Source: an uncultured Erythrobacter sp. (GTDB taxonomy: Bacteria; Pseudomonadota; Alphaproteobacteria; Sphingomonadales; Sphingomonadaceae). Taken from it: DNA of 64,000 bases. Where the stretch lies: contig NZ_CANLMB010000002.1 in assembly GCF_947492365.1 (NCBI RefSeq), positions 558,001 to 622,000 on the forward strand, in the 5' to 3' direction. The notes under the pieces are model-generated. The model worked only from the letters and a program-made list of their open reading frames with translations, was not told the DNA's origin and did no database searches. This document shows positions 9,170-15,995 of this stretch, in pieces (positions within the stretch are counted from its first letter, which is position 1; each line of letters opens with the position of its first letter). The translations under genes were made by a program, and so were the position numbers.

Positions 9170-10090
9170 CTACCTTTGAACGATGGTCAGTTTTCCTGCC
9201 GCTTCGTCTACCACTACCAATTTGTCCAAGAAGTATGGGAAGCCGATATGCCCATCGATACTATCATCAGGGTGATCTAACCGCGTGGTTCTAACAATCG
9301 CCGAAAACCGGCCCACATCGAGTCTGGTGTTTTGGCGTACTTCAGACGCTCTCACGTTTCCGGTAGCATCGGCGCTCATCGTTCGCTCAACGCCAACATT
9401 GTCGGAGAAGAAATTTTCCCAAGAATGTTCGAAAATGGTCAATTGATGATTGCTTCCTAGATCCAATTTCAGCCTGGCAGGTTTCCCATCGACCAATGTG
9501 TCGATGACACCATTTACCATCGTCAGATTTTGGATGTTGCCACCAGACAGGTTCATTGTCCCGCTTGGAACGAATAACACTCGACTGAATTGCGGGTCGA
9601 CAACGTAAGTCAGATTACTGAGAACATCATTACCAAGCACCAACCCAATTCGACGACCAATACGCGCTGAAATGGGTTCAAAATCGACAGCATACAGATC
9701 GGCGGTAAACTCAATTTGTGTTGGGATATTGAGATTGATCTGCCGAGCGACCCGTGTTTCGAGCTGGCCAGAAGGAGCTCGGATTCCATTTTGCAACACA
9801 GTTAGATCGCTTCCAACTGCCTCGGCAAGGCTTGTGTCGATAACCGTGTTCGCCGCGCCATTATCCAATAATATCCAAACTTCCTGCCCGTTCACCAGCG
9901 CTTTGAAAAAGACGACCCCTTTACTGAGATCAACAGGCATCAATTCCGGGCTACCAGAGTGGAGAAAGTCGACTTCGAATGTGTTGGCTGTAGTCGGGGG
10001 GCTCGGTGTACTGCTTGATTCGCTTGCCTGAACGGCCTGCACTGCAAGTGCAGTGCAGGCCAAAGCGAGCAGAGAGACTAAACGTACCAT
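9170..10090 (-). CDS. Exported retropepsin-like aspartyl protease
   Basis: 306 residues. Signal peptide at about 1-22. Two retropepsin-like lobes are visible: the first has the flap-and-loop sequence Val-Trp-Ile-Leu-Leu-Asp76-Asn-Gly-Ala-Ala, the second has Leu-Lys-Leu-Asp-Leu-Gly-Ser near residue 205, and Leu-Gly-Asn-Asp-Val-Leu and Gly-His-Ile-Gly-Phe-Pro are the usual post-motif strands of bacterial clan AA proteases. The active-site triad Asp-Thr/Ser-Gly reads Asp-Asn-Gly in lobe 1 and Asp-Leu-Gly in lobe 2, so catalysis is uncertain. Periplasmic or surface location expected. It follows the 117-residue gene by 24 bp. Confidence 0.75.
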   Translation of the reverse strand: MVRLVSLLALACTALAVQAVQASESSSTPSPPTTANTFEVDFLHSGSPELMPVDLSKGVVFFKALVNGQEVWILLDNGAANTVIDTSLAEAVGSDLTVLQNGIRAPSGQLETRVARQINLNIPTQIEFTADLYAVDFEPISARIGRRIGLVLGNDVLSNLTYVVDPQFSRVLFVPSGTMNLSGGNIQNLTMVNGVIDTLVDGKPARLKLDLGSNHQLTIFEHSWENFFSDNVGVERTMSADATGNVRASEVRQNTRLDVGRFSAIVRTTRLDHPDDSIDGHIGFPYFLDKLVVVDEAAGKLTIVQR

Positions 10091-10114
10091 TCTGCTGTTA
10101 CCTTATTCAGTTAT

Positions 10115-10468
10115 CTAGAATGTGACACTGATTCCACCAGAGATACTAAAACCTCCATTGCCTGACACTGAACCAGATACTGATCCTGTCACACCACCAC
10201 CAAAGTCAACGTTATAGGTTCCGGATGCCGTTTGACTTAAGACATTTCCAGTTATGCTGAAATCAGGAGTAGTAATCGTAACGGTAGGGATATTCAAATT
10301 ATTCAAATCAAACTCGAGGCTAATGACGCCAACATCTGTCAAGGCATTGATCGTCAACGATCCGCTACTTGGATCGACCTCCGCACTGACACCTCCGCCC
10401 AGATCAATGTTGCTGTCGCCGTCTGCGCCGTAGACGATAATACCCCATTGAGCCAAAAACTGGTCCAA
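10115..10468 (-). CDS. Gly/Ser/Thr-rich beta protein, probably 5'-truncated
   Basis: 117 codons from a TTG; an in-frame stop lies only three codons upstream and no ATG is available. The product alternates Gly, Ser, Thr, Asn and Val (Gly-Gly-Gly-Val-Ser, Thr-Gly-Ser-Val-Ser-Gly-Ser repeats) and ends with aromatic Phe, as in secreted beta-structured proteins. The break lies about 45 bp from the tRNA remnant, so the original N-terminus was probably lost when that junction formed. Function unknown. Cotranscription with the downstream retropepsin gene is likely. Confidence 0.5.
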   Translation of the reverse strand: MDQFLAQWGIIVYGADGDSNIDLGGGVSAEVDPSSGSLTINALTDVGVISLEFDLNNLNIPTVTITTPDFSITGNVLSQTASGTYNVDFGGGVTGSVSGSVSGNGGFSISGGISVTF

Positions 10469-10476
10469 CCACCATC

Positions 10477-10499
10477 AAACTTGAAAAACAATCAAGTTT
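10477..10499 (-). terminator. Hairpin after tRNA remnant
   Basis: 8-bp perfect stem AAACTTGA/TCAAGTTT with a 7-nt loop, 14 bp beyond the CCA end of the tRNA fragment on the minus strand. Probably the original tRNA terminator; the expected T-run is short. Confidence 0.35.
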
Positions 10500-10512
10500 T
10501 CAAAGGTTTTGT

Positions 10513-10563
10513 TGGTAGCGGAGGAGGGACTTGAACCCCCGACACGCGGATTATGATTCCGCG
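10513..10563 (-). pseudogene. 3' half of a tRNA with CAU anticodon (integration scar)
   Basis: On the minus strand, nucleotides corresponding to tRNA positions 27-76 are intact: anticodon stem GCGGA/TCCGC with loop ATCATAA (anticodon CAU), 5-nt variable loop, T-arm with TTCAAGT loop, 3' acceptor strand CTCCGCT, discriminator A and encoded CCA. The 5' half (acceptor AGCGGAG and D-arm) is absent upstream. The fragment therefore cannot be a functional tRNA-Met or tRNA-Ile2; it looks like the distal attachment site of an element that used the tRNA 3' end. Confidence 0.8.
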
Positions 10564-10731
10564 TATAAGCAGCGGAATACTGCGGCTCTAGCGTCTCATG
10601 TTGCACAGGTGTTGCATTGAGCCAAATTCACCGGCTGCTATTGAGTGGGACTTAGCGCCCCTACAATGTCCGAAACTTGAGGTTGGTTACAGCCAACTAG
10701 TCAAGAGAATTGTCGCAGCGCAGAATTGGTA

Positions 10732-10923
10732 TTAAACTGGGTAGATAAACCTCATGGCGCCAAACAAAGTGCTGCCAGCTTGTATTGCGAGCACAACACT
10801 TGCCATCCAGTACCCCCAAGCTGTTTCAGGGTTTTTTCGCGCCAAAACCGTGCAAAAATAGGCAAGCCCCCCCAAGGCCAAGAACCAAGAAATGAAGGCA
10901 ATCAAGTAAAGTGCAAATATCAC
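10732..10923 (-). CDS. Two-helix membrane peptide, candidate immunity protein
   Basis: 63 residues with two hydrophobic segments (about 3-27 and 38-58) separated by a short basic loop. GTG start at 10923 overlaps the stop of the ClpP-fold gene as GTGA, so it is the translationally coupled last gene of the exporter operon. Small two-helix proteins at the end of bacteriocin operons are often immunity proteins; that role is only an inference from position. No similarity recognised. Confidence 0.6.
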   Translation of the reverse strand: MIFALYLIAFISWFLALGGLAYFCTVLARKNPETAWGYWMASVVLAIQAGSTLFGAMRFIYPV

Positions 10924-11609
10924 CTCTCTAAAACCCTTACCCTTCCAGCCGTTAATTCTTCCATTCCTCTTGGTGGAACCACATAGAATGGATTTCTTGA
11001 TTGAAAAACAAAGTTGCTACAGCCGTTAGTATTTCCCGCCAGTTTGGGCGAGCCTTTTTTAAATTCCAATGCGTCTAGGATAGCATGGCTCCATTCCCTC
11101 GCTGAAACAACACCTTCAAAGTTTCCTTCATACCAATCCGCTCGCTTCTGGATACAGTTTGGAATTGAGAAGCTAGCGCGCTCTAGCAGGACCAATGCGA
11201 CAATGGGGTTCATGTGAAATTTAATTGATGCACTCTCGGTAAGAATTACTGGTTTCTCTATTGTCATAAGGAGTTCGGCACATGCGGAATGGCAGATTGC
11301 TCCTACAACGACACCTGCAAACTTGTCATCAACCAGTTCAGAAAGTTCAATCATAGCATCGGCATCTCCGCCCGGTGAGTTAATAAAGAGCCATGGTTTG
11401 TGAGTTGCAATCTTCTCGCCGTGCTCCTCTAGATTGCCTCTAAGATCATCAAGTGCCTCTTCGGAAATTGCGGCAGTAAACCCAAATACGGGGGCAGACT
11501 CATCGAAGTTTTCGACAACCGTATCACGGTCCTCTGCACGGAGGAATGATGTGTGTTGGACGGCCAGAAGGCCGCCCAACAATGTTGTCGCAATTAACCG
11601 TTTGCGCAA
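10920..11609 (-). CDS. Exported ClpP/crotonase-fold protein (COG3904-like)
   Basis: 229 residues. Basic N-terminus plus hydrophobic stretch (about 1-25) suggests a signal peptide. Ile-Asn-Ser-Pro-Gly-Gly-Asp (76-82) and Ala-Ile-Cys-His-Ser108-Ala-Cys-Ala are the substrate-strand and nucleophile segments of periplasmic Clp-fold proteins; His132 in Lys-Phe-His-Met-Asn-Pro is a candidate base. A serine is kept at the nucleophile position. Start is TTG at 11609, inside the last codons of the precursor gene (16-nt overlap), so translation is coupled. A role in processing or turnover of the exported precursor is inferred from context. Confidence 0.68.
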   Translation of the reverse strand: MRKRLIATTLLGGLLAVQHTSFLRAEDRDTVVENFDESAPVFGFTAAISEEALDDLRGNLEEHGEKIATHKPWLFINSPGGDADAMIELSELVDDKFAGVVVGAICHSACAELLMTIEKPVILTESASIKFHMNPIVALVLLERASFSIPNCIQKRADWYEGNFEGVVSAREWSHAILDALEFKKGSPKLAGNTNGCSNFVFQSRNPFYVVPPRGMEELTAGRVRVLER

Positions 11610-12055
11610 TGGTCTGCAGCCTGTGTACGGTCCATGTTCTCGGTTTGAGCCGGATACTCATAGCCGAGGGCTTCACCTAGGTTATCAATCAACTGACCGA
11701 GCGGCCCTAAGTAATTATTCCCTTCTGACGCTCGTGTGTCTTGTATGTCTTCTGTGCCTGCATCGACGCACGAATCGAAGTCTGCCCATACCCCGCCGTC
11801 TGCATCAATGAAATAGCCTGTGTTTTGGTCAATATAGCCACCGCCATCGCCATTTTGCACCCAGCCAAACGCAAGAGCAGCGCCGTCTGTCGGTACAAGA
11901 CTGAAGGTAAAATAGTCTGGCTGGTCATCCCCCAACGGATTCAAAGCTGCGTCCCCGTCAATATGGAGAACTTCGCCTCCGCCTACCGCTTCGATCTCGG
12001 TCATGTCCAATGTCCTAAAACCAGTCTTCGTTTCTATCACATTTTTATGAAGCAT
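11594..12055 (-). CDS. Double-glycine-leader secreted protein precursor
   Basis: 153 residues. The leader (residues 1-27) ends Leu-Asp-Met-Thr-Glu-Ile-Glu-Ala-Val-Gly-Gly-Gly, which fits the class II bacteriocin/microcin leader rule: Leu -12, Glu -8, hydrophobic -7 and -4, Gly-Gly -2/-1. Cleavage after Gly27 would release a strongly acidic 126-residue protein with Gly-Asp-Gly-Gly-Gly-Tyr and two Cys (Asp-Ser-Cys-Val; Asp-His-Cys-Ala near the end). ATG 12055 has GGAGAGAGG just upstream, favoured over ATG 12094. It is 64 bp after the C39 exporter gene, its probable protease and transporter. It is larger than usual for bacteriocins, so it may be another kind of exported effector. Confidence 0.75.
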   Translation of the reverse strand: MLHKNVIETKTGFRTLDMTEIEAVGGGEVLHIDGDAALNPLGDDQPDYFTFSLVPTDGAALAFGWVQNGDGGGYIDQNTGYFIDADGGVWADFDSCVDAGTEDIQDTRASEGNNYLGPLGQLIDNLGEALGYEYPAQTENMDRTQAADHCANG

Positions 12056-12119
12056 GCGCCTCTCTCCATTTGTCTGCACCTTTGTTGATTCCAACCGAGG
12101 CGGCGCAGGTTGACCTCAG

Positions 12120-14372
12120 CTAGTTTGTCACATCTGAAACATCGTTGTTGTCGGTGTCTGATGCGGGATTGGTTTGGGGTGCGGCAGTAGATGCATTCTG
12201 CGATTGCAATTGTGCGAGTTGGGCTTTGCGTTGTGCTCGCATCTTTGCCGCAAACTGTCGGTCGACTGCCTGCCCGGCCATGACCTCGAAAACCTCCTGC
12301 GCCGCCTCCAACGTCGCGGGTCTATGTGCGACAGCGATGCGGGTGATCTCCAACGTCTGAAGCGTCTTCAGAATCTTCGCTTCGTTTTCGGCGTCGAGGT
12401 TCGCGGTGCCCTCGTCGAGGATGAGGACCTTGGGATCGGGGTAGAGCGCCCTTGCGAGCAGCACCCGCTGCAACTGCCCGCCGGAGAGGACCGAGCCCAT
12501 GTCGCCGACGAGCGTTTCGTAGCCCATCGGCATAGCCTCGATCTCGCCCTCGATCTGCGCCATGCGGGAGACTTCGCGCACACGGTCCATGTCGATCTCG
12601 GGGTCGAAGAAGGCGATGTTTTCGGCCAGCGATCCGGCATAGAGCATGTCGCCTTGGGCCACCGAGCCGATACAGCGGCGATACTTGGATTTGCGGTACG
12701 ATGAGATCGGACGCTCGCCGAGACGGATAGCTCCGTTGGTCGGTTCGAACAGGCCCATCAGGATCTTCATCAGCGTGGTTTTGCCGCCGCCAGATGGGCC
12801 GGTGATCGCGATAAATTCGCCGGGTTCGATCTTAAGATTGACACCTTGAAGCACCATCGGTTCGTTGGTGCCGTAGCGATAGAATACGCGGTCGAGCAGC
12901 AGTGGCTTGGTAAAGTCAGGTTCTTCGTTGCTCTTTTCCGCTTCGCCCTCTTCCAGCGGTGACAAGGCGATGTCGGCGATGCGGGTGAGGTGGACCTTGA
13001 CGATCTGGTAGTTGATCATCTGCTCGGTCAGCCGCATTCCGGCGTCCAGGAACTGCTGCTTATAGGCCTGGAAGGCGAAGATCATGCCGATGGTCAGCAC
13101 GCTGTCGAACGCCAGACCGATCGCGATATAGACGAACAATACCCGCTCGGCCCCGATGATGAACTGCCCCAGTGCATCAAACCCGGCTTGTAACCGGCCC
13201 AGCTTTACCTGCGCGTTGACCGCATCCGCCTTGCTCTTCTGCCACAGGCGCTGGCGGTTGCCCTCCTGCCCGAAGGCCTTGATCGCAGAGATACCGCGCA
13301 CACTCTCGATAAAGTTCGAGTTCTCCTTCGCCATTGTGGTGATGACATCGAGATTGCGCAGCTTGATGGATTGCAGGAACGCAAGCCGCAGACCGACATA
13401 GAGCGCCAGCGCGGCGCAGGCGACCCCGCCAAGCAGCGGCGAGTAGACGAACATCAGCGCCAGTGTGAGGATCGCCATCAACCCGTCGACAAAGGCCGCG
13501 ATCATCCCTTGGCTGATCAACTGGCTTATCGGCTGCGTTGAACCAAAGCGCGAGATGATGTCGCCGACATGACGCTTCTCAAAATAGTCGAGCGGCAGCC
13601 GCATCAGATGCCGGAACAGGTTGACGATCACCTGATAGGATAGCGAGTTGGAAAGCGTCACCAAGACCAGCGAACGCAGCCAGCTTGCGAGCAAGTTCAC
13701 GATCACCAGCCCGCCAAAGCCCAACGCCAACATCAGCAGCAGATCGCTGTCGAAGGCTGGGAACACCGTGTCGATCGAGATTTGCAGGAAAAACGGCGTG
13801 GCCAGCACCACCAGCTGCATCACCAGCGACAGCAGCACGATCTGCCTGATCGTGCTCCAGAAGCCGGTCATCTTTGACCAGAGCTGGGTGATATTGAGCT
13901 GTTTGCGCTCGATCTTGGGCTTGAAGCTTTCCGAACGCAGCAGATCGAGCGCAACACCGGTCCAGTGCCGCGACACGTCCTCCTCGCTCAGCACCAATGC
14001 GCCGCGAGCCGGATCGTGGATGTGATAACGCCGCCCACGCACGCCGCCGGTGATCGCGGTCAACACAACGAAGTGATTGAGGTTCCAGTGGAGGATCGCC
14101 GGCATGGCCAGATGCGGCATATCTTCAACTTCACCGCGCAGTGGCCGCGCGTTGAAGCCGATGTCTTCGGCAACCTGCATCACCTGTTTAAGGTTCGCGC
14201 CTTTGAGGCTCATGCCATAACGCTGGCGCAGCGCGATCAGGTCTGTCTTATAGCCGTGAAAGCCAGCCACCATCGCAAGACAGGCCAGCGCACACTCACT
14301 CGCCTCACCCTGCGGTATATAAGGCGTCTTCTGCCGCCCTGTGAACTCAACAAGATCAAGCGGCGAATTCAT
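12120..14372 (-). CDS. Peptidase-containing ABC exporter (C39 domain, NHLM/CvaB-like)
   Basis: 750 residues. N-terminal C39 cysteine peptidase (about 16-140) with Gln21, catalytic Cys27 in Ser-Glu-Cys-Ala-Leu, His100 in Leu-Asn-His-Phe-Val-Val and Asp120 in His-Asp-Pro-Ala; all are kept, so it should cleave double-glycine leaders. Then six membrane helices (about 170-440) and an ATPase with Walker A Gly-Pro-Ser-Gly-Gly-Gly-Lys-Thr, signature Leu-Ser-Gly-Gly-Gln and Walker B Leu-Ile-Leu-Asp-Glu-Gly. The C-terminus is Gln/Ala-rich with an Asn/Asp tail. The start ATG shares one base with the stop of the HlyD gene (TGATG). Confidence 0.93.
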   Translation of the reverse strand: MNSPLDLVEFTGRQKTPYIPQGEASECALACLAMVAGFHGYKTDLIALRQRYGMSLKGANLKQVMQVAEDIGFNARPLRGEVEDMPHLAMPAILHWNLNHFVVLTAITGGVRGRRYHIHDPARGALVLSEEDVSRHWTGVALDLLRSESFKPKIERKQLNITQLWSKMTGFWSTIRQIVLLSLVMQLVVLATPFFLQISIDTVFPAFDSDLLLMLALGFGGLVIVNLLASWLRSLVLVTLSNSLSYQVIVNLFRHLMRLPLDYFEKRHVGDIISRFGSTQPISQLISQGMIAAFVDGLMAILTLALMFVYSPLLGGVACAALALYVGLRLAFLQSIKLRNLDVITTMAKENSNFIESVRGISAIKAFGQEGNRQRLWQKSKADAVNAQVKLGRLQAGFDALGQFIIGAERVLFVYIAIGLAFDSVLTIGMIFAFQAYKQQFLDAGMRLTEQMINYQIVKVHLTRIADIALSPLEEGEAEKSNEEPDFTKPLLLDRVFYRYGTNEPMVLQGVNLKIEPGEFIAITGPSGGGKTTLMKILMGLFEPTNGAIRLGERPISSYRKSKYRRCIGSVAQGDMLYAGSLAENIAFFDPEIDMDRVREVSRMAQIEGEIEAMPMGYETLVGDMGSVLSGGQLQRVLLARALYPDPKVLILDEGTANLDAENEAKILKTLQTLEITRIAVAHRPATLEAAQEVFEVMAGQAVDRQFAAKMRAQRKAQLAQLQSQNASTAAPQTNPASDTDNNDVSDVTN

Positions 14373-15640
14373 CAGGTTCTATTGAGCACCGCGTTTAGGG
14401 GTTGAAGAATCCAAGCAAGGAAACTCTGGCGCTCGAGCACGATATTGGCTTGCAGTGTCATGCCCGGTTGCAACGGCGCGGGTTCGCCGAACGCCTCGAT
14501 GCGCTGTTGATCTAGGTTGACCCGAACGCGGTAAACCGGCTCCTCGAAGGGAAAGGGAATTTCGGTCTCGCGCGGATCAACCGCTATGCGTGAGATTGAG
14601 GCAACACGGCCTTCGAAACTGCCAAAGCGTTGATAGGGAAATGCGTCATAAAGCAGGCGTGTCTCCTCGCCCGGTTCAACGAACCCGATCGAACGTGTGG
14701 GAGCATATAGCTCCGCTTGCAGCTGAGCATCGGTCGGCACAATCACCATCAAGGGTCGGGCGGTTGCTGCAGCGCGCCCCTCTCCGGTTGTTAATGCGGT
14801 TACACGTCCGGCGATTGGTGCCTTAATCACATAGCTCTGCTCACCTTCAAGTCGGGCTTGCTCCGAAAGCATCGACTGAAGGTTGCCCTGGATTTGTGAG
14901 ATGCCCTGAGCGGCATCGATATTGACGCTGGCAAGCTGACTGCGGGCCTGTGTTGCATCTGACAAATGAGCTGAGCGACGCTGCTGGAGGCTGGCGAGCG
15001 ATTGTTGCGAAGAAAGAAGTGTTTGTCTGCGCCGCTCAAATTCGACTTGCGAGACGAAACCCTGCTCGACCACTTCGACAACCCGGTCGAATATCTCCTG
15101 ATTGGAAGCGACCACCTGTTCTTGAAGTGCGATTTGCTCGCCAAGGCTCGCCGCCTGATCTTCAGCCGAGGCGATCATTGCCGTCAGCCGTGAGCGCTCA
15201 GCCGAGGCTCGGCTCCCTGCCAGAACAACCTGTGCCTCGCTTAGCTGCCTGCGCGCCTCAATCGCTCCGATCCCGCGGCTCGCAACGTCCCCGCCTGCTG
15301 CGGTTTGCCGATCAGAGTTGATGACGAGCAAAATCTCGCCCTGATCCACAAGCTGGCCTTCAACCACATTGAGTTCGACGATGACACCAGGCTGCGGCGC
15401 AATAACCTTGGCACTGGGAATATCGGTAACAAGGATGCCGGGAACCGTCTCGATACGAGCATAGGTCCCAACCGAAACCCAGATCGCCGCAATCGCAAGG
15501 ATGACAAACAGCGCGCCAGCAAACAGTTTGGTCGAAAGCGGCTGGGTAAATACCACTTCGCCATGCAGCCGATCCTGGGTGGCCTCAACGACCTCTTTGC
15601 GAAACAGTGTCAATTGCGATCCCGAACTCTTGATTCGCAA
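14372..15640 (-). CDS. HlyD/CvaA-family membrane fusion protein
   Basis: 422 residues. Periplasmic adaptor that links the ABC exporter to an outer-membrane channel. A short cytoplasmic N-terminus is followed by one membrane helix (about 37-58), a lipoyl-like half motif (Ala-Pro-Gln-Pro-Gly-Val-Ile-Val), a long Gln/Ala/Ser-rich coiled coil (about 130-270), the second lipoyl half (Ile-Lys-Ala-Pro-Ile-Ala-Gly-Arg) and a beta-barrel region. First gene of the exporter operon. No TolC-like channel is encoded nearby. Confidence 0.92.
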   Translation of the reverse strand: MRIKSSGSQLTLFRKEVVEATQDRLHGEVVFTQPLSTKLFAGALFVILAIAAIWVSVGTYARIETVPGILVTDIPSAKVIAPQPGVIVELNVVEGQLVDQGEILLVINSDRQTAAGGDVASRGIGAIEARRQLSEAQVVLAGSRASAERSRLTAMIASAEDQAASLGEQIALQEQVVASNQEIFDRVVEVVEQGFVSQVEFERRRQTLLSSQQSLASLQQRRSAHLSDATQARSQLASVNIDAAQGISQIQGNLQSMLSEQARLEGEQSYVIKAPIAGRVTALTTGEGRAAATARPLMVIVPTDAQLQAELYAPTRSIGFVEPGEETRLLYDAFPYQRFGSFEGRVASISRIAVDPRETEIPFPFEEPVYRVRVNLDQQRIEAFGEPAPLQPGMTLQANIVLERQSFLAWILQPLNAVLNRT

Positions 15641-15995
15641 TGTACGCTATCGGAGTCGGTGTTTCCGCCTACTTCAGAAAATCTGTAGTGCGTTGAATTT
15701 CGCGGTATTCTTTCTGTTGTTATCCGCAATACGGTCTTCTGGTTGTTCAACTCGAAGCAAGAGTTTTCTCAGGTTGGGGTAGATATTGCGTGGCCTTCTC
15801 GTGTCGGAAACTGGGTGTGAGCAGAACGCCAGCCTTCCAGTTCCCGAAAACAGAAGTCCGACCTTTTCCGACTAGCCCGTCCCACCCCAACAATCCCCGA
15901 TCTCCTCGCTTGCGCCGTTCACGCCATGTTACAAGTGCCCTATACATTGCCTAAAGGCGAATGTGTGGGTGCTTCCAAGGTGCGAATAGGAATTC
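15641..15995. other. Divergent intergenic region, exporter operon / mrcA
   Basis: 355 bp without a supported gene. It separates the divergent HlyD and PBP1A starts and should contain both promoters. I cannot place either reliably. Confidence 0.4.

Noticed and set aside
10513-10600. Complete tRNA-Met or tRNA-Ile2 gene
   Set aside because: No AGCGGAG acceptor strand or D-arm can be found upstream of the anticodon stem.
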